Assembly: GCA_021234155.1 (NCBI GenBank) | Contig: JAJEKV010000018.1 | Coordinates: 20,505,252 to 20,569,251, forward strand | Origin: Isoetes taiwanensis | Taxonomy: Eukaryota; Streptophyta; Lycopodiopsida; Isoetales; Isoetaceae | Reading direction: 5' to 3' | Length of the DNA: 64,000 nt | Part shown: positions 33,331 through 43,549 of the stretch, in pieces | Position numbering within the stretch: position 1 is the stretch's first letter | Layout: each line of letters begins with the position of its first letter | Translations under genes and position numbers: made by a program | The notes under the pieces: generated by a model | The model's input: only the letters and a program-made list of their open reading frames with translations | What the model was told of the DNA's origin: nothing | The model's database searches: none

Positions 33331-34735
33331 AAAAGGATAACAAATATCTTTCTGATCTGGCTTCCACTATTGCCCTTCAGAAATAATACATGTCAGAGCT
33401 TCAACAGACTTTCATGTTGGTTACGATCTACATTACCAATGTTCATATTCTTTACCTTATTCTGGAGTTCGGAGGCCCTTAACAATATATCGAACATCCA
33501 AACAAATGCACTATAATAATTAAAACTTGGGGAATAGAAAAATATGCCCCTAATGATGCATCACTTCAAGGTGGAATTGCGAGTTAAAACCCCACACATC
33601 TATTTGACGTGACACAAATTCATCATTACTAAACATCATTACACTGTCATAACAATAATGGGTCCAACCCCACACATTTGGAACCAAAGAAATGCTCGCA
33701 GCGACCTTGGCCGTCGCGATACATTTTTTGTAAATATAAATGGTTTTAAAACTTGTAATTTGGATAGCATATAAATGTACAATTTCTTTAATTTTATGTA
33801 GACAGGAATGATCTCTTCGTGTTGATTCGAGGAAGGAAACATGGGACGATGCTGTTAGGCGGAAGCCCCTATTGACTCCCCGGAATCAACACAAAGAGAT
33901 CATTAGTGCAACATGAATATAGGGTATCTATAATTTTGTGGGTTAAATCACCTGAATGCTAGGAAGAATCGGGGGTAAAACAAATGAATCATCGGGTAAA
34001 TTTCTTGCCGCAATAGAACGGCGTGGTAAAAAATTTTGTCGCAGAGGACAAGATTGTGCTTAACAATCTTTAAAAGAATTCTCGCCACGTCCCATCACGC
34101 CATTGGCAGTCGGTGCATAATTGTAGATACCTTACATTTACGTATATAGAATGGCCGATTTGCCGGGAGGAATCTGCCGACGCCGGCGGAACTGGAGGCG
34201 GATGACTCCTGAATCGGCAAGAAAGAACCGCCATTCTTATAACGTGGATGCAACTTAGGTTGCATTCATTGCCCAATCGGGTAAAAACTTCAGAATCGGG
34301 GGTAGAAAGCTTCAGAATCGGGGGTAGATGGCCGGAACGAGAGGTAAATCGCCAGAATGAGAGGTAAATCCAAGTAATTTCAAGAACTGCCGGTGCTCTT
34401 GAGTTTCACAGAGGTTCCGGAAGAGAACCTTCGCCAGATGGCGCAATGCCATTGGCGGATATGGCAGAATGCAACCTAAGTTGCATTTACGTGGTGTTTA
34501 TGTATCATATCGTATCCCTTGGCTGAAAAACGAACCTTATAGGCCAGTTTAAACGATTGACCACCCTAGAATATCAATCATATAGAGACGGTCGAAAACG
34601 CTTCGGCCATCCTTTCGATTAAAAGTACATGGTTCTGGGAAAAAGTAGGACTCGGAAGAGTTCCATTTTAAATAAATTTTTCTTAGTGGGTTCAAACCCA
34701 CAGGTTTGGAAACAAAGCCACCGCGATAAACTTCG
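33330..34735. other. Repeat-derived sequence without a gene
   Basis: It contains a CACTA-like subterminal palindrome near 33693-33722. It also contains an inverted pair with AATGATCTCTT at about 33807 and AAGAGATCATT at about 33894. GCAACTTAGGTTGC / GCAACCTAAGTTGC palindromes lie near 34249 and 34471, and short AGAATCGGGGGTAGA repeats near 34292-34328. No coding signal. Confidence 0.5.
33693..33738. repeat. CACTA-like subterminal GC palindrome, copy 1
   Basis: In reverse complement this reads TTTACAAAAAATGTATCGCG then GACGGCCAAGGTCGCTGCGA. It is similar over about 50 bases to 44204-44258 (TTTACAAGAAATTTATCGCG then a GGCGGCCAAGGCCGCC core). A (C)TACAAGAAA end followed by a GCGGCGGCC…GGCCGCCGC palindrome is a common layout of plant CACTA termini. 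Only one end is recognisable here. Confidence 0.5.
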
Positions 34736-34737
34736 TA

Positions 34738-35129
34738 TATCTTTCATTAGATATTGCTAAAACTTATGACAATATGAGATGGAGTTTTCTCGGTATGGTT
34801 ATGTTGGCTTTTAAACGTGGTGCTCTTTTTGTAGCTTGAGTTTTCATGTTCTTCTACTTATCTAAGTGGCAGTGATGGTCAATGGTGATCTTCTGGTACA
34901 CAGCAAGGCTGCATCCTTGCTTCATTTTTGCACTGGTTGTAAAGCTTTGACTCAGCTGGTAGTAGCTACAAATGGTATTGAGGAGCTTCCTAGTTGGCTT
35001 TCAACTAGATTCCATTGATCAAGTGATGATCAACCAGTTTGTTGATGACATATTTCTCTTGCTACTTGAGTCAGAGATCAACCTGAGGCAATGCATTTTT
35101 TTTGCTTTAGGTATTCTCAGCGTCCTCAG
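34738..35129 (+). pseudogene. LINE reverse transcriptase, central part
   Basis: Across several frames the plus strand gives DIAKTYDNMRWSFLGMV (motif A). It continues with MVNGDLLV and QGCILASF (motif B, QGCPLAPF in intact elements), then NQFVDDIFLLLLESEIN (motif C, FVDD in place of Y/FADD) at about 35030-35085. The element is decayed, with frame shifts between motifs. A miniature Mutator-like transposon has inserted at 35130, and LINE sequence resumes at about 35598. Confidence 0.7.
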
Positions 35130-35588
35130 GCGGACGTCCGTATTTAGAGTCCGGGATGTGGTATTTCCGGACTTTCTTGGTGGTATTTCTGGACATCCGT
35201 TATCAGCCAAGTGGTATTTCCGGCCAAAAAAAGTGGTATTTCCGGCCAAAAAGGGTGGTATTTCCAGCCAAAAAGTGGTATTCCTGGCCAAAAACCAAGC
35301 GCCAAATCAATGTGCCGGAGCTGAAATCTTTGGTCGGATCGTTCTTGCAGCTCCGTGGGCGCTTGAATCTTCAAAAGCCCTTCTAATCACTTTGTGCGCC
35401 TCTTTAACGTTAGTTTGATGAAGAGAGGCGATTTGAGCCCGAATAGAGCGGATTGATCCAAAAATGCCCCAAAACAGCTTGATTCATAAAATGAAACCGT
35501 GAAGTTACAATGGTTGATAACGGGTGGCCGGAAATACCCCAAAAAAAGTCCGGAAATACCACATCCCGGACTCTAAATACGGCGGTCC
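35130..35588. mobile_element. Mutator-like miniature element (459 bp) in the LINE
   Basis: The ends are long inverted repeats of about 65 bases. The left arm contains CCGTATTTAGAGTCCGGGAT and GTGGTATTTCCGGACTTTC; the right arm is their reverse complement with few mismatches. The flanking 9-bp duplication is CGTCCTCAG at 35121-35129 and 35589-35597. A 9-bp duplication with long TIRs is the hallmark of Mutator-like elements. The interior repeats GTGGTATTTCCGGCCAAAAA four times (about 35200-35295). There is no transposase. Confidence 0.88.
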
Positions 35589-35597
35589 CGTCCTCAG

Positions 35598-35894
35598 TGT
35601 TTAATGCACTGAAAAAAACATCAATTATTATGATTACAACCCAAGGAGATTCCGGTATATATCGTTCTTACTTTCTTGCAACCAGCTCTTCATCAATCTA
35701 CTCATCTGGCCAAACAACGCATATTCCTTGCATATTTGCACCGCATTAGCGAACTTCGAATATTTCAATACCCATCATACAAACAAGGGTTTGCTTTTCA
35801 ATTACCATGCTTTTGGTCTTCCAAGTGGATCTAGTTGGTACATACATTGTTTTTTTTTTATTTAAGAGGTCGGAATGAAAAGCATGCTATTTTA
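35598..35894 (+). pseudogene. LINE remnant after the miniature element
   Basis: Continuation of the LINE interrupted at 35130, in poor frames. It carries a poly(T) tract at about 35849-35858 and ends where the Gypsy LTR begins. Confidence 0.4.
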
Positions 35895-36863
35895 TGTTAC
35901 GACCAAATTCACAGAGCAAATTTCGCCCACTTGGGATATCCAGATCAACCGCCGCCCACACCACGGATCCCAGATCCTCCCTCATTGATCAATATGGGAC
36001 TGGCCCAGCCGGTGTTCTTCACACCACAGATGATTGGATCCCCTCGGTAAGTTTTCCTGAGCGAATAACAGGCATCTACCAAGACTTCCCTGGAGCAAAC
36101 AACTGGCTACCTACACAGTAGCACAGTCCAACCTCTGGAGGCCCTGGCCTTCACTGGGATTACCACAGCAAAATTGTCCTGCCAATCGAAGGTTTCCTTC
36201 AGGTCTTAACTCAATCAAATCAGTCTAGCTTGTAGAATTAAGATCTTCTCCAAAATCCAATTCCACTACCTCCATCGAATTCGTTCTCTAGGCTTAATAA
36301 TCAAGCCTATGGAGTTCACTGCAGTCCACTACAGTGCAAAACCGACCTGCCCATGCTTTGATTCGATCCGAATTATAGCTCCTTGCCACCACTCTCAGAT
36401 CTGGCATCCGGGTCTGCCGGTCTGATACAAATTCGTCCATCTATTCCTTATAACTTAACAGGTTTTATAACCCATCCAACCCATTAATGCTACGTGCCCA
36501 TATAATCTTTATATTTAACATAGCTAACTTGCATTCCTTTATATTAACGCCTTTCGCCCCTAGTGACAATACTAGTTCTATTAACAATAACATAGTAATG
36601 CTAACCATGCACCAATATGAATCTTTCGCCTCTACAAACCCTGTAAGCTCCTTCTGCACTGATATTTGATAATATCAGTGCCTCTAGCGACCCATTTATC
36701 TGCCGCTAGCAACCATTGTCACTTATCCCGCATTCCGTCACCATAGATTGATTACAGTCAACATGGCCTATTAATCGCAACTGCGCGGCGGCAATTACCC
36801 CCGTGCTCATGGACGTCCGTCAAGGGTCCGATTCTGGCTATACCCTTGGGAGCACTTGTAACA
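35895..36863 (-). repeat. Gypsy 3' LTR (969 bp)
   Basis: It runs from the TGTTAC at 35895 to the TGTAACA ending at 36863, so on the element's strand it starts TGTTACA and ends GTAACA (TG...CA). It matches the other LTR (43551 onward) closely: CAAATTCACAGAGCAAATTT and GACTGGCCCAG are in both. It is uninterrupted and serves as the reference for the insert in the 5' LTR. Confidence 0.92.
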
Positions 36864-36876
36864 TTCCTCCCCCTCC
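36864..36876 (-). promoter_or_regulatory. Polypurine tract of the Gypsy element
   Basis: On the minus strand GGAGGGGGAGGAA lies immediately 5' of the 3' LTR. It would prime plus-strand DNA synthesis. Confidence 0.85.
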
Positions 36877-36891
36877 ATTTGGACCTTGTCC

Positions 36892-37092
36892 TCAAGGTTG
36901 ATCTTTTAGATGAGGGAACTGCTGCACAAATTCCTCCGTCTCCCAGGTGGCATCCTCAGGAGACTGGTCCTGCCACTGAACCAGATGTTCTATTACATCC
37001 CTATTGCGCAGCCGCCGAATTCTTTTATCCAAAAGACGTTCAGGCGTTACAGAGGAGTTTAAGACAATCGGTATACTTAGCGGACTAACCAC
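36892..37092 (-). pseudogene. Gypsy integrase C-terminus with chromodomain
   Basis: The minus-strand frame reads PERLLDKRIRRLRNRDVIEH then LVQWQDQSPEDATWETEEF, a chromodomain-type ending (I...R..R.....YLVKW.....E.TWE). It places the element among the chromoviruses, whose chromodomain steers integration toward particular chromatin. It is separated by stops from the integrase core upstream (37438 and above); the stretch between still shows linker homology in broken frames. Confidence 0.8.
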
Positions 37093-37437
37093 ATTAGCAG
37101 TATCCAGTATAGCCCTTTTTACTTACATGAAACAGATGATGGATCCCTACTTCTTGCGGTAAGTTCAACTTGTACGCTGTCTCCCCGATCCTTTTAGAAA
37201 TCCTAAAAGGTCCAACATACCGCGGAGTAAGTTTGGGCACCCGACCCTTAGTTAAAGGCCGTAAAGTGTTCATGTTTAACGCCGAATGATAAACAACCCG
37301 TAGGAAAATATAATCACCTTCCGCATAAGAGATATCACATCTATGCTAATTAGCGGACGTTCGTGCCCTATTTTGAGCTTTTCACAAAGCTTGCTTGCAT
37401 TGCCACAAGATTGGATCATATGTACTGCAACTTTAGT

Positions 37438-38244
37438 TCAGAGGTACTTATGTACACTTGAATAAGCCCTTGGATTTCGACCCATCATAGCCACAAAGGG
37501 AGTCATCTGAATTCCCATATGATGACTATTATTATAGGCGAACTCTAGATTGGGTAGATGATCTTCCCACCTAGATTGCTTCTCGTGGACAAAACTTCGC
37601 AACATATCCTCCAGGATCATGTTTATGCATTCGGTTTGCCCGTCCGTTTGTGGATGATTTCCACTACTCATGTATAATTGAATCCTCAATCCTTTTATAA
37701 GATCTTTCCAGAAGTGACCTGTGAACTTAGTATCCCGATCACTTACAATGGACAAGGGAAGTCCGAAGGTTGGGAATATGTATTGCATATAGGCAACTGC
37801 TACATCATGTCCCGTAGCCTCCCCTTTTAATGCTATAAACTTAGCATACTTGGTTAACCGGTCCACCACTACCAAAATTTGAGTATTTTGCTTAGCAATT
37901 CTAGGTAATGCGACTATAAAGTCCATACTCACGCTTTCCCAACGTTCATTTGGTATAGGGAGTGGTTGTAATAATCCCGGGGTTTTCCCATGATCTGCCT
38001 TCACCGTTTGACACACCAAGCAGTGACTTACCAAGTCCCTCATTTGATCTTGCAATTCTGGCCAGTAGTAGAACCTTTTTACCAACTCATATGTCTTCCA
38101 TTCACCTCCATGCCCAGCTTGTGGAGTGTCATGGTGCTCACGTAGAATTGACTCCCTGAGATCCCCACTCGAAGGAAAATAAATCCTTCCTTTATAAAAA
38201 TGCAATCTTTCTTGTTCAGTCCACAATTCCCTGAGCTTGACCAT
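37438..38244 (-). pseudogene. Gypsy integrase
   Basis: Zinc-binding HHCC segment: HHDTPQAGHGGEWKTYE, then SHCLVCQTVKADHG. Catalytic core: SVSMDFIVALP (first Asp), SIVSDRDTKFTGHFW (second Asp) and SGNHPQTDGQTECIN (the Glu region). It ends LEFAYNNSHH. The motif set matches Ty3/Gypsy integrase, which inserts the cDNA. The frame is open for 268 codons; the ATG at 38244 is internal to the polyprotein. Confidence 0.88.
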
Positions 38245-38286
38245 TGCCGGATCTTGATGATCCTCAGGATATGCATCCTTGATCCT

Positions 38287-38643
38287 TTATATAAGATCAC
38301 TTACCAAAGTTGTTAAGGTATTTATATGCCTAACCCTCGATAACGCATCGGCAACTGGATTATTCTTGCCAGGCGTATGCTCAATGGAGAAATGGAACTC
38401 ATGGAGGAAGTCTAGCCACCTAGCCTGCCTCGGGCTAATCTCGGCTTGACTTTGCAAGAACCTCAACGGTTTATAGTGTGTATAGACGATAAACTTGCGC
38501 GGCTCTTTGCTTGTCCCACTACGCAGCCTCCAAGTCTTTAACGCATGCACAATGCCTAACAATTTCTTCTCATAGGTTGCGTAATTCTTTTCAGCAGGAC
38601 TTAGTTTTCGACTTTCATAAGCCACCACGTGACCTTGCTGCAT
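38287..38643 (-). pseudogene. Gypsy RNase H
   Basis: The frame contains QGHVVAYESRKLSPAEKNYA, KKLLGIVHALKTWR, FIVYTHYKPLRFLQ and HTPGKNNPVADALSRV. It is the RNase H of Ty3/Gypsy elements. The usual TDHK(S/P)L motif reads THYKPL here, so a conserved Asp is lost, and a stop separates this frame from the RT upstream. It is likely inactive. Confidence 0.82.
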
Positions 38644-38837
38644 TAAAACTGCTCCTAACGCTTGGTCTTAATGCGCCAAAATGCCTCATGCCGCTTTCTT
38701 CCCCACAGAACATCGTGATCTTTTTTCAAAAGATCAATGAGAGGAGCTACAACTTTAGAGAACTTGGGTACGAATTTACGGTAGTATGTTGCTAGCCCCA
38801 GAAAACTTCATAACTCCGAAACGTTCTCTGGTGGGAG

Positions 38838-39146
38838 TCATTGCTGTACCACCTGCACCTTGGCGGGATCAGATGACACACCTTCGCTAGAAAGGATATG
38901 TTCCAAATAGGCCACCTGTTGTCTAAAGAAATCACATTTGGAGATCTTTGCATAGACTTTATGCTCTTGCAAAATTCGAAGAACTTGCTCCAAGTGAGCG
39001 AAATGTTCCTCAATAGTTTGGGAGTAGATGAGAATATCATCTAAAAATACCTCTACAAACTTGTCCAAATGCTCAGAGAATACCTGATTCATTAATCGCG
39101 ACGTTGTAGGAGCATTTGTAAGCCCAAACGGCATAACCAGAAACTC
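38838..39146 (-). pseudogene. Gypsy reverse transcriptase, second half
   Basis: It starts at the LINE junction with YEFLVMPFGLTNAPTT. It then has VEVFLDDILIYSQTIEEH (catalytic motif C, here FLDD), HLEQVLRILQEHKVYAKISK and VAYLEHILSSEGV. The first half of RT lies at 41316-40790, on the other side of the inserted LINE. Together they cover the whole fingers-palm-thumb region. Confidence 0.85.
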
Positions 39147-39173
39147 ATAATTGGTAGTACTTTCTCCAAACTT

Positions 39174-40138
39174 TTGGGCGCCCTGTTGGAAAAAAAGATA
39201 AGTTTATGGGATGAACAACATCAAGCACGCTCTCTGTACCAGGCTGGTTTTAGAACCAAGCATAGCACTTTGGACCATGTGCTCACACTCTGTGCTCTGA
39301 TAGAAAAGGCCAAAGCGCCAAATAAATCGTTATACATGGCCTTCATAGACTTCTTGAAGGCATTCGACACCATTCCACGGAAGGAGCTTAGCGACAGACT
39401 AATCCAGTCATGAGGTGCAGTTTCGCAACTCTATGAAGAGGTCCTGATTAAGGTATCTTGTGATCTAGATACTAGAATCAGAAGTACAGTTGGAGTTCGG
39501 CAGGGGTGTCCTCTATCACCGACACTATTCGGAGTTTCTATAGACGAATTAGACGATTGGTTGAAGGCCAGGTCATTGGCAGGGACCAAATTGGGCGAAT
39601 ATCTCATCCAACTTCTCCTCTATGCAGATGATGTGGAATGGTTGCAAGTAAGAAGAGCACTTTACAAGAACACTTGGATAAACTGGAGAGCTTCTGTACT
39701 GCAAAAAAGATGAATGTCAATTTGTCAAAATCTAAGGTAATGGTCTTTGGAACAAGGGACAGGCCGGAATTTACCTACAAAGGACAGATCCTGGAGACCG
39801 TGGATTCATATAAGTACTTGGGGATCGACATCTCTTCAAATTATAGCTGGAAGAATTGTATTAATAGAAGGGCTCAAGGTGGAAAAGCTGCTTTTACAAA
39901 GATGCTCAAGAAAATGCAATAAGACCTCTCTATCCGATTGGAATCTGAAGATCATATTATTCAAAGTACTAGTCCAAACTGTAGTGTTATATGGTGTCCC
40001 GAGGGACCAGACATCTCCTCCCGGTTATGGACACAGGTTCAAGCAATACAAAAACTATTTCTGAAAATTGAGTTAGGAATAAAGGCGCAAATCCCTTATG
40101 CCATAATGCTCGCTAAGGTGGTTTGTTCCCATTTGAAG
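39174..40138 (+). pseudogene. LINE reverse transcriptase (in Gypsy)
   Basis: Ordered motifs: ARSLYQAGFRTKHSTLDHVL, then FIDFLKAFDTIPR (motif A), then a stop at about 39411. TVGVRQGCPLSPTLF (motif B) and LLLYADDVEWL (motif C, YADD) follow at about 39495-39640. After a frameshift near 39640, NVNLSKSKVMVFG and DSYKYLGIDISSNYSW follow. This organisation resembles the RTE/Jockey-like side of non-LTR elements rather than the L1 type seen at 13.9 kb. The stop and shifts make it inactive. Confidence 0.82.
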
Positions 40139-40360
40139 TGAAAGGGCTTTTTCAGTCACAATTTCTACACCGTAATCAAAGCGCCAGAGCTCAAACCGGT
40201 TGTCACGCCAAGCTTTGGATAATTCAGAATGGGAAAGGAACCTGGTTTGGGCGAAAGCAAATGGGGTCTAGATCCGCCGACATGCCCAACGTAAAAGATG
40301 AACTAAGAATCCTACTTGAAAAGTTAGCGATTCGTAAGTTATGGGGTCGACCGGAAGCGC

Positions 40361-40696
40361 ATGCACTTATACCAGGTAAATGTCAATCACATGGAAATTT
40401 ATGAGATCCAATCTTACTTGAAAGCAAACATATCCCCGGCCCAGAGAAAACTGTTAGCCAGATATAGAACCGGATCTCATAGACTAGAAATCGAGATAGG
40501 AAGATGGACTAAAGTTCCTGTTGAAGAGCGCAAGTGTAAGATTTGCAAATCAGGATGTGTCGAAGATGAAGATATCAGACATAAGTACGATATACATGTA
40601 GCAGATTTTCACTCATTACTTTTGGTAGCGCCAAGGTTACTAGCACCATATATAAGGGCGGTGGATGCACACCGCACCTTGCTTCTAAAACTATAA
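40361..40696 (+). pseudogene. LINE C-terminal Cys/His segment
   Basis: The frame contains LLARYRTGSHRLEIEIGRW and EERKCKICKSGCVEDEDIRH, a putative zinc-binding end of the LINE protein. It is similar to 17836-17504 on the opposite strand. A continuous frame from the polymerase does not exist. Confidence 0.65.
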
Positions 40697-40789
40697 CTTG
40701 TTTGTTCATGTGCTCCATATCCTCCCAAGGCTCAAGTGAGCATCAGATATATATAATAATAATAATAATGGCCTTGATGAGTTCTGAAT

Positions 40790-41316
40790 GCAGTTTTAGG
40801 TTCGTCCCCTTCTCAAATCTTAATCTGATAATATCCGCTTCGGAGGTCTATCTTAGTGAACCAGTTGACGCCTCCAAGATGATCTAGAATATCATCGACC
40901 CGAGGTAAAGGATATCGATCCTTTATAGTTGCTTTGTTAAGTGCATGGTAATTGATGCACATCCGCATAGTACCGTCTTTTTTCTTAACGAGCAACACGG
41001 GACTCGCAAAAGGTGATTTACTTGGTCGTACAAATCCTTTGCTTAACAATTCTTTCACTTGCTTTTTAACCTCTTCAAGCTCTAGAGGACTTAAATGATA
41101 GGGAGCACGTGCCATGGGCTTAACCCCAGGTTCAAGCTCAATTTCGTGCTCAACACCCCATGAGGGTGGTGGTCCCTCGGGTAACTCTTCTGAAAAGACA
41201 TCCCTGAAAGTATTCAAGAGATCTTTTAATCTTTGATCTACCTCAGGGTTAACTCCAGTGTTAACCACTAACGAGTTATATGATTTGATAACTAAATCAT
41301 CTCTTCTCAAGTACAT
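40790..41316 (-). pseudogene. Gypsy reverse transcriptase, first half
   Basis: The frame contains [57 protein letters not shown] and [15 protein letters not shown] (motif A, with the first catalytic Asp). A TGA then stops the frame, after which EGDEPKTAFRTHQGHY continues to the LINE junction at about 40770. The domain is therefore both stopped and split by the LINE. Confidence 0.87.
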
Positions 41317-41335
41317 TAAAGAAAGAGCATTTGTA

Positions 41336-41617
41336 CTAACTTTGCAAAAAAATTTTTGCCTGAGTGGCTGACATGAGCCTACTAGACTCTACATGTGGTA
41401 AACCGTGAACAGTAACTACTTCACTTGACGACAAATTGAAAATCAAGGTGTGTGTTGGCCAGAGAATTTGTGGCTCAACATGCTGTAACCATTTCATGCC
41501 TAGAATGACATCATATCGCTTTAACTGAGCGATGTCTAAATCTATGGACATAGATGTTACAACCCGCGATTCTTTGTCCAGAGGTCTAATCAAGCAAAGA
41601 ACTACAATTCCATCCAT
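41336..41617 (-). pseudogene. Gypsy protease-to-RT linker
   Basis: The frame contains LDIAQLKRYDVILGMKWLQH, the usual DYDVILGMDWL box after the aspartic protease. It lies between the protease (41972 and above) and RT (41316 and below). Confidence 0.7.
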
Positions 41618-41639
41618 TCCAAGTAAATACAGAACCAGA

Positions 41640-41970
41640 GATAATAATACTCACCATAACAATCAAGGGTTAGTTCCTACTGGTAATCCATAGAGAACAC
41701 CCAAAGACACACTACAGAGAAGCGCTAGACTACAATCATCAAGGTAATCTATGGACTAACCGTTAGCTCGGCTGGAACCGTTGTCTTGGGATGTCTCCAT
41801 CTCAATCTGGTGATAGCGCCTGATTGCTGTTGCTGTTGGGTCGAAATTAGGCCAAAGAGTAACCTAGGGTTTTCCTTTGATGTCCCAGAACAGTATCCCC
41901 CACTTAGCCAATCGAGTTTGGCCAGGTGGCGCCTCCCTTTATCTAACAATTAACTAAATAAGCTATTTAG
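41640..41970. other. Block inside the Gypsy polyprotein without homology
   Basis: About 330 bases separate the protease frame from the linker frame, with stops in every frame that would join them. The block may be an insertion replacing part of the protease. Its origin is unknown; it carries no recognised ends. Confidence 0.4.
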
Positions 41971-41971
41971 G

Positions 41972-42240
41972 TTAATTATTCTTGAACTCCAGCCCTAGAT
42001 CACGTACTAGATCTGCAGAAATAAAGTTATAAGTGCTTCCAGAATCAACCAAAACAACCACATTTCTACTATTGATTCTACCTAGCAACCTTATAACTTT
42101 ATCTGCGTAAAAGCGTGAACTAGGGCTTACCATCTTCTCTCGGGCGATAACTGATAATGCCTTTACCTCAGGCTTATCATTTACCTTTGCAGTGCTGGCC
42201 AAAACTTTCTTGCGAGGCTTTGTACATTCTCGGGCAAAGT
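41972..42240 (-). pseudogene. Gypsy zinc knuckle and aspartic protease
   Basis: A CCHC-type zinc knuckle, C-stop-RCGVVGHFARECTKP, lies at about 42262-42215, with a stop codon in its second position. It is followed by the aspartic protease active site VVVLVDSGSTYNFIS (DSG) at about 42070-42025. The frame ends at 41972, shortly after LVRDLGLEF, so the C-terminal half of the protease is missing. Confidence 0.8.
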
Positions 42241-42340
42241 GCCCTACTACCCCGCAACGCTAACACCCCTTGGGTTTATCTGTTTTGGTATCACCTTCCT
42301 TGGCCTTGCCCCCAGCGGCCTTATCCTTAGAATCATTCTT

Positions 42341-43366
42341 CTACTTCTTAGAGGGAGTAGATCCTTGAGAAGTTCCCCCCGCCCTTTTTTCCTTCCAATT
42401 AGCAAAAGTTTGTGCCTTCTTGGACTCTTCCCTACCTACCAGTTTCCTGGCAATCTCAACAGCTAGCTCGAAGTCAGCAGGTTCAGCCTGCAACAAATGT
42501 GTGCGAATGCTAGCATTCTGTAGACCATTTATAAAATGATCCACGGGCATCCCGGTAGTAATCTCGGGTAATCGTGAAAAGAGCGCTCTCAGTGTCACAT
42601 AATCCCATAGAGACCCTGCCTGAGTGAGCTCCTTCAGCTGTATGAGCGCATGTCGCCGGTCATGGTGAGGTGCATACTCCTGTCGGAACAAGCGACAAAA
42701 ATCCCTCCAAATACGCAGCTTCTGACCATTATCGGTGTGGATGTCCCACCAAGCAGCTGTCGGGCCCTTCAACTTCAGGGTAGCATACATCAGTCGGGCA
42801 TTTTCACCTTTCTTCGTAGCTGCAAAATACAGCTTCATTTGATTGAACCATCGCATAGCCTGCTCAGGCCTAACATCCTTGGCATAGAAATCGGGCATCT
42901 TCACACGCTCCAGAGACTTAATCTCTTCACCAGAAAGCTCCCCCATGGATTCTTCTGGCTGAGCAACACCTTCCATGACACCCTGAGCTACTAGTTTATC
43001 GGGTAGCCCCATGTTGATTACTGACGGGGCACTAGGTCCTGGTCGTGCAACCTCGTGAGGAACATCACGGTTTGCCCCTAGAACAGTGGGAACTGCCCCA
43101 GCCACTTGTAGAAACTTTTCTACTACAGTACTTAAACGAAGTTCTCGGGCCTTCCCTTCAGCAGCCCACTTCTGCAGGTTTTCTTGCATCAACCCTAGGG
43201 TGTTTTGGAACTTAGTTTGTTTGGCTTTTATCTCGTTCAGTTCCCTAGTCAGGCGGTTGACATGACCCACATTCTCGTTGGGTAAGTTTCCACCTACCGG
43301 ACCCCGCTCAGTACTTGCTCCCGGACCCGGCATTTTCTTTACCAGTATTAGCTGCACTTGCAGCAA
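42341..43366 (-). CDS. Gypsy Gag (capsid/nucleocapsid)
   Basis: The open frame has 341 codons. The likely start is MPGPGASTERGP at 43333; an upstream in-frame ATG lies at 43366. The N-terminal third has a coiled coil (LTRELNEIKAKQTKFQNTL). The retrotransposon gag domain follows, with ERVKMPDFYAKDVRPEQAMR, AAWWDIHTDNG, RLFRQEYAPHHDRRHA and LKELTQAGSLWDY. The C-terminus is Lys-rich (NWKEKRAGGTSQG) and stops at 42341, just before the zinc knuckle. Gag would form the particle for reverse transcription. It is the best-preserved frame of the element. Confidence 0.85.
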   Translation of the reverse strand: MLQVQLILVKKMPGPGASTERGPVGGNLPNENVGHVNRLTRELNEIKAKQTKFQNTLGLMQENLQKWAAEGKARELRLSTVVEKFLQVAGAVPTVLGANRDVPHEVARPGPSAPSVINMGLPDKLVAQGVMEGVAQPEESMGELSGEEIKSLERVKMPDFYAKDVRPEQAMRWFNQMKLYFAATKKGENARLMYATLKLKGPTAAWWDIHTDNGQKLRIWRDFCRLFRQEYAPHHDRRHALIQLKELTQAGSLWDYVTLRALFSRLPEITTGMPVDHFINGLQNASIRTHLLQAEPADFELAVEIARKLVGREESKKAQTFANWKEKRAGGTSQGSTPSKK

Positions 43367-43536
43367 TTACATGATCAGCACCTACAGAGATAGTTGTTTC
43401 AGGAGCAGCTTCTGAGGGTGCTCCCCCATCCAGCTGAATGTCCTCGAGGGCGGGTATTATGCCCTCTTCAGGCGGATGCACTTCAGCAATCCGTCAACAG
43501 GTCCTGCTGGGAAATCTGGCACAGGTTCAGTCATAC

Positions 43537-43549
43537 TGCTCTGATACCA
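43537..43549 (-). promoter_or_regulatory. Primer-binding site (initiator tRNA-Met type)
   Basis: On the minus strand TGGTATCAGAGCA sits one base after the end of the 5' LTR. It is the usual plant PBS, complementary to the 3' end of initiator methionine tRNA. Confidence 0.9.

Larger units (their letters stand above)
39155..40764 (+). mobile_element. LINE inserted in the Gypsy RT
   Basis: Plus-strand non-LTR element with a (TAA)n-type tail at about 40751-40769. The Gypsy RT sequence is continuous if it is removed. The duplicated target is ATAAT(T)GG, left 39147-39154 and right about 40765-40771. The element is antisense to its host. It belongs to the same family as the remnant at 17.5-18.2 kb. 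The 5' end is truncated inside the reverse transcriptase. Confidence 0.85.

Noticed and set aside
33840-34500. Short GC palindromes as riboswitch or terminator
   Set aside because: Plant nuclear, non-genic repeat DNA; the motifs match transposon debris better.
35510-35749. Open frame across the miniature element and LINE
   Set aside because: It spans the transposon junction and target duplication, so it is a chimera of two elements.
39155-39180. Gypsy RT reading KFGEST before the YEFLVMPFGL motif
   Set aside because: The bases belong to the inserted LINE; the target duplication and the continuous TAFRTHQGHYEF junction show the true Gypsy sequence.
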